Shown here: in pieces, positions 54,116 to 63,300 of the stretch | How positions within the stretch are numbered: the stretch's first letter is position 1 | Layout: each line of letters opens with the position of its first letter | Assembly: GCF_000425385.1 (NCBI RefSeq) | Contig: NZ_KE384359.1 | Coordinates: forward strand, 49,341-113,340 | Length of the DNA stretch: 64,000 nucleotides | From: Pseudoduganella violaceinigra DSM 15887 | GTDB lineage: Bacteria > Pseudomonadota > Gammaproteobacteria > Burkholderiales > Burkholderiaceae_D | Direction of reading: 5' to 3' | Position numbers and translations under genes: made by a program | The notes under the pieces: model-generated | What the model was told of the DNA's origin: nothing | Databases searched by the model: none | What the model saw: only the letters and a program-made list of their open reading frames with translations

Positions 54116-55402
54116 TTATGTGAGCGTCGCGAAGACTTTTTTCGCGGCGGCGATGGTGGCGTCGATCACCTCGTCGCTATGCTGGGCGCTGACGAAACCG
54201 GCCTCGAAGGCGGCCGGCGCGAAGTACACGCCTTCATCCAGCATCTGGTGGAAGAAGCGGTTGAACTTCTCGCGGTCGCCGGCCATCATTTCAGCGTAGT
54301 TGTTGGGCGGATTGGCGCTGAAATAGAGGCCGAACATGCCGCCTTCGGCGTCGGCGCAGAAGGTCACGCCGGCCTCCCTGGCGGCGGCGGTCAGGCCGTC
54401 GGCCAGGCGGCGCGCGCTGCGGGCCAGGCCTTCGTAGAAGCCGGGCTGCTGGATCAGCTTCAAGGTGGCCATGCCGGCCGCCACGGCGACCGGGTTGCCG
54501 GACAGGGTGCCGGCCTGGTACACGGCGCCCACCGGCGACATGTGCGACATCAGCGCTTTCGAGCCGCCGAAGGCCGCCACCGGCAGGCCGCCGCCGATCA
54601 CCTTGCCCAGCGCGGTCAGGTCCGGCTTGATGCCGTACAGCTCCTGGGCGCCGCCCAGGCCGACACGGAAGCCGCACATGACTTCATCGAAGATCAGGAT
54701 GGCGCCGTGCGCGGTGCACAGCTCGCGCAGCGCGCCCAGGAAGGCCGGCGTGCCCTTGATCAGGTTCATATTGCCGGCCACCGGTTCCACGATGACGCAG
54801 GCGATCTCGGCGCCGTATTCGGCGAAGGCGGCGCGGATGGCGTCCACATTGTTGTAGTCCAGCACCAGGGTGTGCTTGACGAAATCTTCCGGCACGCCGG
54901 CCGACGTCGGGTTGCCGAAGGTGAGCAGGCCGCTGCCGGCTTTCACCAGCAGGGAGTCGGCGTGGCCGTGGTAGCAGCCTTCGAACTTGACGATCTTGTC
55001 GCGGCCGGTGGCGCCGCGCGCCAGGCGCAGGGCGCTCATGGTCGCTTCCGTGCCGGAGGAAACCAGGCGCACCTGTTCGATCGAGGGCAGCAGGCGGCAG
55101 ATTTCCTCGGCCATCTCGATTTCCGCTTCGGTCGGGGCGCCGAAGGACAGGCCGCGCGTGGCCGCCTGCTGCACCGCCTGCACCACGTCGGGGTGGGCGT
55201 GGCCGACGATGGCCGGGCCCCAGGAGCCGATGTAGTCGATATAGCGCTTGCCGTCCGCATCCCAGAAGTAGGGGCCTGCGGCACGGGTGATGAAGCGCGG
55301 CGTGCCGCCCACCGAACGGAAGGCGCGCACCGGCGAGTTGACGCCGCCCGGGGTGGATTGCTGGGCGCGTTCGAACAGGCTGTCGTTTTTCGAAGTAGTC
55401 AT
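54116..55402 (-). CDS. hemL: Glutamate-1-semialdehyde 2,1-aminomutase
   Basis: A 428-residue PLP enzyme that makes 5-aminolevulinate in the C5 route to heme. The start ATG at 55402 gives MTTSKNDSLFERAQQ; longer in-frame starts would lie inside thiD. GGVNSPVRAFRSVGG is the conserved N-terminal substrate region, LVSSGTEATMSALRLAR the PLP-phosphate site, and IFDEVMCGFRVGLGGAQ plus LGKVIGGGLPVAAFGG carry the cofactor-binding Asp and Schiff-base Lys. It overlaps the thiD-type gene by 4 bp on the same strand. Confidence 0.96.
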   Translation of the reverse strand: MTTSKNDSLFERAQQSTPGGVNSPVRAFRSVGGTPRFITRAAGPYFWDADGKRYIDYIGSWGPAIVGHAHPDVVQAVQQAATRGLSFGAPTEAEIEMAEEICRLLPSIEQVRLVSSGTEATMSALRLARGATGRDKIVKFEGCYHGHADSLLVKAGSGLLTFGNPTSAGVPEDFVKHTLVLDYNNVDAIRAAFAEYGAEIACVIVEPVAGNMNLIKGTPAFLGALRELCTAHGAILIFDEVMCGFRVGLGGAQELYGIKPDLTALGKVIGGGLPVAAFGGSKALMSHMSPVGAVYQAGTLSGNPVAVAAGMATLKLIQQPGFYEGLARSARRLADGLTAAAREAGVTFCADAEGGMFGLYFSANPPNNYAEMMAGDREKFNRFFHQMLDEGVYFAPAAFEAGFVSAQHSDEVIDATIAAAKKVFATLT

Positions 55403-56208
55403 GGTTGGAAGAAGCGATTGGGGACGAAGCGGCCCATGCCGTAGCGCTGGGCATGGAGCAGGGACAGGTAGGTGTAGTGTTCGGCGCGCTCCACCGCGTC
55501 CGGCACGGTCATGCCGTGCGCCAGGTAGCCGGCGATGGCAGCCGACAAGGTGCCGCCGGCGCCGACGAAAGGCCCCGGCAGGTGCTGCCACTTGTCATGG
55601 CGCAGCACCCCCTCGCCGCTGTACAGGGTGTTGGCGCGCTGGCCGCCGCCGGCGTTGGTGCCCGTCACCAGCACATATTCGCAGCCGAGGGCGATCAGGT
55701 GCTCGGCGTCGTCGGCCATGGTTTCGCCGTTGCCCAGTTCGCGCCAGGTTTCGGCCAGGCGCGCCAGCTCCACTTCGGACAGCATCAGCAAGGTGCCCTG
55801 CGGCACCAGCAACTGGCGCAGCACGGTCAGGAATTCTTCCGGGTCGTCTTCGTCGCCCGGCGCCGGCAGCTGGCTGCCGAAGGGGTCGAGCACGAGCGGC
55901 GCGTCAGGGTAGTCGGAAACGATTTCGGCCAGGGTGGAGACGTGCTCCAGGTGGTCCAGGGCGCCGATCTTGAAGGCTTGCACCGGCACGTCTTCCAGCA
56001 CCATGCGGGCCTGGTCGGCCACCCAGTCGGGATCGACATGCTGCTGCTCTTCGACGCGCGCGCTGTCGCCCACCAGCAGGGCGGTGGTGGCGGTCAGGCC
56101 GTGGCAGCCCAGGGCGTGGAAGACGGCCAGGTCGGCATGCACGCCGACCGCGCCGACCGGGTCGGCGACGCCAAAGGTCAGGATCAAGGGAGATGTTTGG
56201 TTTTGCAC
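55399..56208 (-). CDS. thiD: Hydroxymethylpyrimidine/phosphomethylpyrimidine kinase (ThiD-type)
   Basis: A 269-residue ribokinase-fold kinase of thiamine synthesis that phosphorylates HMP and HMP-P. It starts at GTG 56208 (MQNQTSPLILTFGVADPVGA); the usual ThiD start ...SDSSGGAG... is altered here to GVADPVGAVGVHAD. The middle has LVLDPFGSQLPAPGDEDDPE and the C-terminal anion-hole region is GPFVGAGGTLSAAIAGYLAHG, where the canonical GTGC is changed to GAGG. These departures make it a divergent member, so the substrate is less certain than the fold. It is co-transcribed with hemL. Confidence 0.78.
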   Translation of the reverse strand: MQNQTSPLILTFGVADPVGAVGVHADLAVFHALGCHGLTATTALLVGDSARVEEQQHVDPDWVADQARMVLEDVPVQAFKIGALDHLEHVSTLAEIVSDYPDAPLVLDPFGSQLPAPGDEDDPEEFLTVLRQLLVPQGTLLMLSEVELARLAETWRELGNGETMADDAEHLIALGCEYVLVTGTNAGGGQRANTLYSGEGVLRHDKWQHLPGPFVGAGGTLSAAIAGYLAHGMTVPDAVERAEHYTYLSLLHAQRYGMGRFVPNRFFQP

Positions 56209-56265
56209 GGCGGGTAGATTAAGATACCTAATTCAGCATTTTACTTTATTAGAGGGTGACTCAAC

Positions 56266-56457
56266 GTGAGCAGCATTGAACCAAGCCAGGAATTCCAAAG
56301 CTGGATGTGCCTGATCTGCGGCTGGATTTATGACGAAGCCGCCGGCTTGCCGGAAGAAGGCATCGCCCCAGGCACCCGCTGGGCCGATGTACCGATGAAC
56401 TGGACCTGTCCGGAGTGCGGCGCCCGCAAGGATGATTTCGAAATGGTAGCAATCTGA
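56266..56457 (+). CDS. Rubredoxin
   Basis: A 63-residue electron carrier starting at GTG 56266. The single iron is bound by two pairs, CLICG and CPECG, with the conserved WIYDEAAGLPEEGIAPGTRW between. The length is standard. It is divergent from thiD, with 57 bp between the two starts that must hold both promoters. Rubredoxins of this type often serve oxygenases or oxidative stress defence; the partner is not in the window. Confidence 0.93.
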   Translation: MSSIEPSQEFQSWMCLICGWIYDEAAGLPEEGIAPGTRWADVPMNWTCPECGARKDDFEMVAI

Positions 56458-56565
56458 TAGCAAACAATGGCAGGCGGCTATTACATCCCATGCAATTGAG
56501 TTAATTTCCGCTCAATTAATGTTTCCAAGTAGTTAAATAAATAAGTGTTTCTTTTCAGCAGCAGG

Positions 56566-56594
56566 TTGAGCCACAGACCTGCGCCCTGTGCTAT
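56566..56594 (+). promoter_or_regulatory. Possible promoter of the pilGHIJ-chpA cluster
   Basis: TTGAGC (56566-56571) and TGCTAT (56589-56594) are 17 bp apart, in the 169-bp gap before pilG. The region upstream is AT-rich. A second candidate TATAGG lies at about 56606. Neither is strong. Confidence 0.35.
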
Positions 56595-56626
56595 CGTAGC
56601 GGTACTATAGGGTGATTACATTTGAA

Positions 56627-57022
56627 ATGACGACTACACCACAAGGAACCGGACTGAAAATCATGGTGATTGACGATAGCAGCACCATTCGTCGGTCGGC
56701 CGAAATTTTCCTGACCCAAGCGGGTTACCAGGTGGTATTGGCCGAGGATGGCTTCGATGCGCTGGCCAAGATCAACGACCAGCAGCCGGCGCTGATCTTC
56801 TGCGATATCCTGATGCCGCGCCTGGATGGCTACCAGACTTGCGCCCTGATCAAGAAGAGCGCCAAGTTCCACACCACGCCGGTGCTGATGCTCTCCTCCA
56901 AGGATGGCCTGTTTGACCGCGCGCGCGGTGCCATGGTCGGTTCGGCCGCCTACCTGACCAAACCCTTTACCAAAGACAGTCTGTTGGCAGCGGTGCGCGA
57001 GCACACCGCTGCCAGCGCGTGA
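56627..57022 (+). CDS. pilG: Twitching motility response regulator PilG
   Basis: A 131-residue single-domain receiver (CheY-like) of the Pil-Chp system. VIDDSSTIRR supplies the acidic pair, Asp60 in IFCDILMPRLDG is the phosphoacceptor, MLSSKDG the conserved Ser/Thr and YLTKPFTKD the conserved Lys. The ATG at 56627 is preferred to the GTG five codons earlier. PilG is thought to promote pilus extension and cAMP signalling. pilH follows after 25 bp. Confidence 0.92.
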   Translation: MTTTPQGTGLKIMVIDDSSTIRRSAEIFLTQAGYQVVLAEDGFDALAKINDQQPALIFCDILMPRLDGYQTCALIKKSAKFHTTPVLMLSSKDGLFDRARGAMVGSAAYLTKPFTKDSLLAAVREHTAASA

Positions 57023-57047
57023 AAACATCGTATTACAGAGGCATAGC

Positions 57048-57413
57048 ATGGCAATTCAACGAATCCTGATCGTAGACGACTCGCCTACCGAGCGCTACTA
57101 CCTGACCGATATCCTGGTGCGCAGCGGGTTTACCGTTTCCACCGCAGAAAACGGCGAAGAAGCCTTCGCCAAGATCAAGGCGGACAAGCCGCAACTGATC
57201 CTGATGGATGTGGTGATGCCTGGCCAGAACGGCTTCCAGGTCACCCGCGCCATCGCCAAGGATCCGGAGCTGCAGGACGTGCCGGTGATCATCTGCTCGT
57301 CCAAAAACCAGGAAACAGACCGCATCTGGGGCATCCGCCAGGGCGCCAAGGATTACCTGGTGAAGCCAGTCGACGCGGCCGAGCTGTTGGCCAAGATCGC
57401 GGCGCTCGGTTAA
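57048..57413 (+). CDS. pilH: Twitching motility response regulator PilH
   Basis: A 121-residue CheY-like receiver. VDDSPTERYYLTDIL is the typical PilH start, Asp54 in LILMDVVMPGQNG the phosphoacceptor, ICSSKNQETDRIWG the switch region and YLVKPVDAAEL the conserved Lys. PilH is regarded as favouring retraction or acting as a phosphate sink. It is 3 bp from pilI. Confidence 0.94.
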   Translation: MAIQRILIVDDSPTERYYLTDILVRSGFTVSTAENGEEAFAKIKADKPQLILMDVVMPGQNGFQVTRAIAKDPELQDVPVIICSSKNQETDRIWGIRQGAKDYLVKPVDAAELLAKIAALG

Positions 57414-57416
57414 CCG

Positions 57417-57962
57417 ATGGCGACCGATCAGCAGGCGCCGACGGGCGCAGAACGCCGCAGCCGCTTGCGGCAGTACCAAGTCACGTTGCTGGAGCGCATG
57501 CAGGCCGCCAGGGCCGGCACGGGCAATGCCGGCCGCGAGCTGGGCGTGCTGCTGGGCGGCCGCCGCTGCCTGCTGGATCTGACGCAGGTGGGTGAAATCG
57601 TGCCTTTCCAGTCGGTGACGGCGGTGCCGTTGTCGCAGGACTGGTACCGCGGACTGGCGAACATCCGCGGCAACCTGGTCGGGGTGGTAGACCTGGCGCG
57701 CTACTTGGGCGATGCCGGCACGCCGCCGGGCCCGGACAGCCGCCTGATAACGTTTGCGACGCATCTGGGCTTCAATTGCGCAATCCTGGTCGGCCGCGTG
57801 CTGGGCCTGCGCAACCTGGATGAGATGGCTGAGCAGCCATCGGACAGCGGGCAGCCTGCCTGGGGCGGCCAGCAATTCCAAGACCGCGAAACGCAGCAAT
57901 GGACCAGGTTGGACCTGGCCGAGCTGGTGCGTGATGCACGGTTCCTGCAAATCGGCCTGTAA
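57417..57962 (+). CDS. pilI: CheW-like coupling protein PilI
   Basis: A 181-residue adaptor linking PilJ to the ChpA kinase. After a charged 30-residue N-terminus (QQAPTGAERRSRLRQYQ) comes a single CheW domain: RELGVLLGGRRCLLDLTQVG, VPLSQDWYRGLANIRGNLVG and VVDLARYLG. The position between pilH and pilJ supports the name. pilJ follows after 59 bp with GGGGGATG-type sequence before its start. Confidence 0.9.
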   Translation: MATDQQAPTGAERRSRLRQYQVTLLERMQAARAGTGNAGRELGVLLGGRRCLLDLTQVGEIVPFQSVTAVPLSQDWYRGLANIRGNLVGVVDLARYLGDAGTPPGPDSRLITFATHLGFNCAILVGRVLGLRNLDEMAEQPSDSGQPAWGGQQFQDRETQQWTRLDLAELVRDARFLQIGL

Positions 57963-58021
57963 TTCGCGTACCGCCAACCGGGCGGGCGCCACCAAATCGA
58001 AAGTTATCGGGGGATGTAGTA

Positions 58022-60349
58022 ATGGCATTTAAATTGTTCTCGCGCTCCGCGCCAGAGGCTAGCGTCGAGCTGGCTTCCAATTCGGAGTTTTCCAGTTTCA
58101 CCAATTCGGCCTACGAAGGCACGCCTGCCAATGAAACGGCCGCCGAGCCGGTCACGGCCGATTTCACCGCTGGCGAAGCGTCGCCGGAGGGCGCGCGCGG
58201 CCTCGGCCTGATGCAGCGCCTGGGCCTGAGCAGCGTCGGCGAAGCGGCGGCCAACGTCAAGCTGCCGCTGATCGGCCACCTGCCGAGCGCGCGCCAGCTG
58301 AGCGTGCTGTCCACCACCCTGGGTGTGTCGATTCTGCTGTCGGTGGTGTTCGTGGCATGGAACGCGTACAACAGCGGCGTGGCCTCGACCCGTACCCAGA
58401 TCGCCTCGGACGTGCTGATGCACTCCCAGCGTATCGGTAAGGCGGCGCCAAACGCGATTAAGGGCAATAAGGATGCCACCGTCCAGCTGGAAGACAGCCG
58501 TAGCGAACTGAACCGCGCCCTGCTGGCCCTGGCCGAGGGCGGCCGCTACGCCGGCCACTCGGTGCTGTCGGCGCCGGGCAATGTGCTGCCGGTACTGAAC
58601 GAGGCGCGCAAGAAGTGGACCGCGTCCGACAAGGCCGCGGCCACCATCGCCAAATACAAGTGGGACTTGGCCGGTCTGGACGAGACCTTGCAGAAACTGA
58701 ACGCCATGTCGCCGGACCTGCTGTCGCTGACCGAGGAAGTCGCGGGCGCGCGCCTGAAGCAGGGCGGCAGCGCCAAGGAACTGGCGGCGCTGGGCAAGCT
58801 GGGCATGCTGACCCAGCGGATGAGCCGTAGCGCCTCGGCCTTCCTGACCGAAGGCGGCGTGTCCTCCTCCGAAACCGCGTTCCAGCTGGGACGCGACGCC
58901 ACCGTGTTCCGCCAGACCGTGGAAGGCTTCCTGGGCGGCAGCGATACGCTCGGCCTGCCGGCCGTGAAGGACGGCGAAACGCGTGAAAACCTGCAAGCGC
59001 TGAAAAAGGGCTTCGAGGACTACGACAAGCTGGTCAAGTTCATTCTGGACCGTCTGGAAAAATTCTCCGCCGCCAAGAGCGCGGAACGACTGCTGTTCGC
59101 CGAAAACGAACAAGTGCGTGCCAGCTTCGCGACCCTGCAGACCAAGCTGCGCGAGCAGCAGGACTCGCTGGGCGTGGCGTTCTGGCTGATGGTGGTGGGC
59201 CTGGTGCTGACCCTGCTCTCCGCCGCGGCGATCGGCCGCGTGCTGCTGCTCGATTCCCAGAACCGGGGCCGCGCTTCCGAGCGCCGCCGCCAGGAAGCGG
59301 AAGCGATGCGTCTGAAGGCGCAGCAGCAGGAAGAGGAAACCAAGGCCATTAACGAGCAGAACCAGGCCGCAATTTTGCGCCTGATGAACGAACTGCAAGA
59401 AGTGGCGGACGGTGACTTGACCGTGCAGGCCACCGTGTCGGAAGACATTACCGGTGCGATTGCCGACTCGGTGAACTATACCGTGGAAGAGCTGCGCGGC
59501 CTGGTGGGCCGTGTGACGGTGACGGCGGAGCAGGTGACGTCCGCGTCGACCCACGCGCAAGGCATTTCCAATGACCTGCTGAGCGCATCGGCGGCACAGT
59601 CGAAGGAAATTCAGGAAGCATCCAACACCGTTGTGAAGATGGCCAACGAGATTACCGACGTGTCGCGTAGCGCGGCCGAATCGGCGGACGTTGCGCGTCA
59701 GTCGGTTAATGCGGCGCGCCAGGGCGCGACGGCGGTGCAGAACGCGATCAAGGGTATGGACGAGATCCGCGAACAGATCCAGGAAACCTCGAAGCGCATT
59801 AAGCGACTGGGTGAATCCTCGCAGGAGATTGGTGAAATTACCGAGCTGATTTCCGACATTACCGAACAGACCAACGTGCTGGCGCTGAACGCGGCGATCC
59901 AGGCGGCCTCGGCGGGTGAAGCCGGCCGCGGCTTCTCGGTGGTTGCGGAAGAGGTGCAGCGACTGGCGGAACGTTCCGCGGAAGCGGCCAAGCAGATCGG
60001 TGCGCTGGTGAAGACCATTCAGACCGACACCCACGACGCGGTGGCCGCTATGGAAAAATCGACCCAGGGTGTGGTGGAAGGTGCCAAACTGTCCGACGCG
60101 GCCGGTTCCGCACTGCAGGACATTTCCCAGGTTTCGGACCGTCTGGCGGAGCTGATTCAGGGCATTTCCTACGCGACCGGTACGCAGGCGACGTCGGCGA
60201 ACGGCGTGGCGCATAACATGCAGCACATCCTGCAGGTGACCCAGCAAACCCAGGAAGGTACCCAGCAAACCGCAATCTCGGTGCGCAAACTGACCTCCCT
60301 GGCGCAGGAGTTGAAGAACTCCGTGTCGCGATTCCGTGTTGGCGCCTGA
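58022..60349 (+). CDS. pilJ: Pilus chemoreceptor PilJ
   Basis: A 775-residue methyl-accepting protein. Residues about 1-90 are a long cytoplasmic Ala/Glu-rich leader. The first membrane helix is at 98-118 (LSVLSTTLGVSILLSVVFVA) and the second at about 380-400 (FWLMVVGLVLTLLSAAAI). Between them lies the PilJ-type ligand region (TQIASDVLMHSQRIGKAAPN; MLTQRMSRSASAFL). A HAMP-like part and coiled coil lead to the tip DITEQTNVLALNAAIQAASA and VVAEEVQRLAERS. The cytoplasmic leader is longer than in P. aeruginosa PilJ (682 residues). Confidence 0.93.
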   Translation: MAFKLFSRSAPEASVELASNSEFSSFTNSAYEGTPANETAAEPVTADFTAGEASPEGARGLGLMQRLGLSSVGEAAANVKLPLIGHLPSARQLSVLSTTLGVSILLSVVFVAWNAYNSGVASTRTQIASDVLMHSQRIGKAAPNAIKGNKDATVQLEDSRSELNRALLALAEGGRYAGHSVLSAPGNVLPVLNEARKKWTASDKAAATIAKYKWDLAGLDETLQKLNAMSPDLLSLTEEVAGARLKQGGSAKELAALGKLGMLTQRMSRSASAFLTEGGVSSSETAFQLGRDATVFRQTVEGFLGGSDTLGLPAVKDGETRENLQALKKGFEDYDKLVKFILDRLEKFSAAKSAERLLFAENEQVRASFATLQTKLREQQDSLGVAFWLMVVGLVLTLLSAAAIGRVLLLDSQNRGRASERRRQEAEAMRLKAQQQEEETKAINEQNQAAILRLMNELQEVADGDLTVQATVSEDITGAIADSVNYTVEELRGLVGRVTVTAEQVTSASTHAQGISNDLLSASAAQSKEIQEASNTVVKMANEITDVSRSAAESADVARQSVNAARQGATAVQNAIKGMDEIREQIQETSKRIKRLGESSQEIGEITELISDITEQTNVLALNAAIQAASAGEAGRGFSVVAEEVQRLAERSAEAAKQIGALVKTIQTDTHDAVAAMEKSTQGVVEGAKLSDAAGSALQDISQVSDRLAELIQGISYATGTQATSANGVAHNMQHILQVTQQTQEGTQQTAISVRKLTSLAQELKNSVSRFRVGA

Positions 60350-60386
60350 TTAGTGCTCCAAGTTGTCTGCTTAATTTATTGAATCT

Positions 60387-63300
60387 ATGAGCAAACCTGA
60401 TCTTTCGTTCACCGCTTTGCCGCAATACGATACCGGACCGCTGTCCTGGGTCATGGGTGAAATCCGCGAAGCGCTGGCCCGTTCCCGCACCGCCTTGTTT
60501 GAAGCCGGCGGTCGTGATCCGGAAGATCAGACCACCGCGCTGATGCACGCCAAGACCCACCTGCACCAGGCGCACGGCGCCCTGCAGATGGTCGACGTGG
60601 ACGGTGTGGCGCTGCTGACGCAACTGGCGGAAGTGGTGCTGGACCGCATGCGCGACGGCACCCTGAAATGCACGCCGGACCATGTCCAGCTGCTGGCCAA
60701 TATGTACCAGGCGCTGGTGGAGTTCCTGGAGGAGCTGCTGGCCGGTGCGCCGTTCCAGCCGGTCCGCCTGTTCCCGTTCTTCCGCGACATCCAGGACCTG
60801 CTGGGCATCGACCGGGTGCACCCGGCCGACCTGTTCTTCCCGGACGTGTCGCACGTGCCGGAACTGCCGGCCGCCATGCCTACGGCCGGGCTGCCGGCCG
60901 GAGAGCCGGACTACAAGGCCCTGCGCCAGCGTTTCGAGCGCGCCCTGCTGCCTTACCTGAAAGCGGCTGACGCCGGCAGCCAGGCGATCCACGCGGCGGC
61001 GCTGCAGGCAGCCATCACCGACGTCGCCGACCAGCAGCGCGACTATAAGGCGCGGGTATTCTGGCGCGCCATGCAGGCCTTCGCCGAGCTGGTGGTGGGC
61101 GGCCAGCAGGAAAGCAACCGCTACGTCAAGCAGTTGTTCGGCCTGATCAACCTGCAGCTGCGCCGCCTGTCGGCCGGCTCGCCGGATTTGCCGGACAATG
61201 TGCTGCGCGAAGCGCTGTTCTTCATCGCTTCGGCCGAGCCGGAAACCATGCCGCCGCTGGCGCGCCAGCTGCGTGCCGGCTATGCGCTGGAAGGCATGGT
61301 GCCGCATGATTTCGAGACGCGCCGCTACGGCCGCATCGACGACCATTCGCTGGCCTCCGCGCGCGACGGCATCGCCCACGCGCGCGCCGTCTGGCAGCGC
61401 ATGGAGCAGAGCGAAAACAATGCGGACCTGGAGAATGACTTCGGCCAATCTTTGGCCAAGGTCGCCGCCGCCAGCGAAATGCTGGGACTGGGCGCCCTGG
61501 CGGCGCTGCTGCGCCAGCTGGCCGATACCGCGCGCAATACCGCCGGCGCGCGCCGCAGCGAAGCGCTGGGCCTGGAAATGGTGACGGCGCTGCTGTTCGC
61601 CGAACACGGCATTGCCCAGATCCGCCACCTGCCGGACGATTTCAATGCCCACGCCGATACCATCGCCGCGCGCCTGCAAGCCTTGCAGGCCGGCGGCGCC
61701 GTGCCGCAGCCGGCACAGTGGCAGGGCAGCCTGGCGCGCCAGCTGCACGAAGAGGACACCATCGTCGCCCTGGCCCAGGAAATGAAGACCGGCCTGCGCC
61801 AGATCGAGAAGGTGCTGGACGAGTATTACAACGACCCGGCGCACCGCGCCGAACTGGCCGACCTGGACAAGGTGCTGCACCAGCTGCACGGCGCCTGCGC
61901 CATCCTGGACCAGGACGACGCCATGAACGCCGCGGCCCACGTGCGCATCGAGATCGGCCGCCTGGCTTCCACCCAGTCCGATTCCGCGCATGAAGCCAAG
62001 TCACTGGACGAAATCGCGCAGAACGTCGGCGCGCTGGGCTTCTTCGTCGACATGCTGGCCCAGAATCCGGATGGTGCGCGCGAGCGCTTCACCTTCGACC
62101 CGGAGCACGGCACCTTCCGTGCGGTTCCATTCAAGAAGATCTCCGGTCCCGAATCGATCCCGGTGCTGGAAGAAGCACTGCCGGAGCCGGAAGCGGCACC
62201 CGAGCCGGTGCTGACCGCGCCCGTGCCCGAAGCCGGCGCCGCCGGCGACGAGCAGGTCGAAGCCGAACTGCTGGAAATCTTCATCGGCGAAGCCCAGGAA
62301 GTGCTGGCCTTCGTGCGCGAAACCCTGGCACGCCCGCACGCAGAAATCTCCAGCCTGGATACGCTGACCATGCTGCGCCGCTCGTTCCACACGCTGAAGG
62401 GCAGCAGCCGCATGGTGGGCCTGAACCGCTTCGGCGATGCCGGCCATGCGATCGAAAAGGTGATGAACATGTGGCTGGCGGAAGAGCGCCGCGCCAATGA
62501 GCACTTGTTCGGCCTGCTCGGCTACGCCAGCGAGGAAATGTCGGTCTGGGTCGACGAACTGGCCAGCACCGGTACGTCGGCGCGCCAGGAGCAGCCGATC
62601 ATCGATGCCGCCACGCGCGTGCAGGATGGCGGCGCCTTCGAGCGCCCTGCCGCCGTTGCGCCTGCCGCCGCCGAACCGCCGGCCGCTGTCGCGCCGCCGG
62701 CCGTGGAACCGGTCGCCGAAGCGCCCGCCGCCGTCGAGGAAATCATTGTTGCCAGCGTGCCGGCCGAGGCCGACGCCGCATTCGACTTCGACCTGCCGGG
62801 CATCGAGGAAGCCAGCGCCGATGCGCTGGCCGTGGCCGAAGTCGATTTCGCCGACCTGGACCTGCCAGTCGCCCCAAGCGCCGAGCTGCCCTTGCTCGAC
62901 GCGCTGGAAACGGCACCGGCCGCCGAACTGAATCTGGCCCCGGTGGACGAGGTGGAACCGGCAGCGCGTGCCACCAACGTCATTGATTTCCCGAGCGCCA
63001 CCGCGCCTGCCGCGCCAGAGCTGCCGGCCGAAGACAATATGAAGTTCGTCGGTGGCCTGGCGATCCCGCTGCCGCTGTACAACATCTACATGGCGGAGAC
63101 CGATGAACTGGTCCGCCTGCTGTCGCGCGATTTTGGCGAATGGCGCCACGAACAACGTCCGGTCAATCCGGAAGGGCTGCAAGCGGTGCACACCTTGACC
63201 GGCACCTCCGGTACGGTGGGCTTCAAGCCGCTGCGCGAGCTGTCCTATGCGCTGGAAACCACGCTGCAGCAGCTGCAGCCGCCGGCGCCGCACCTGGACG

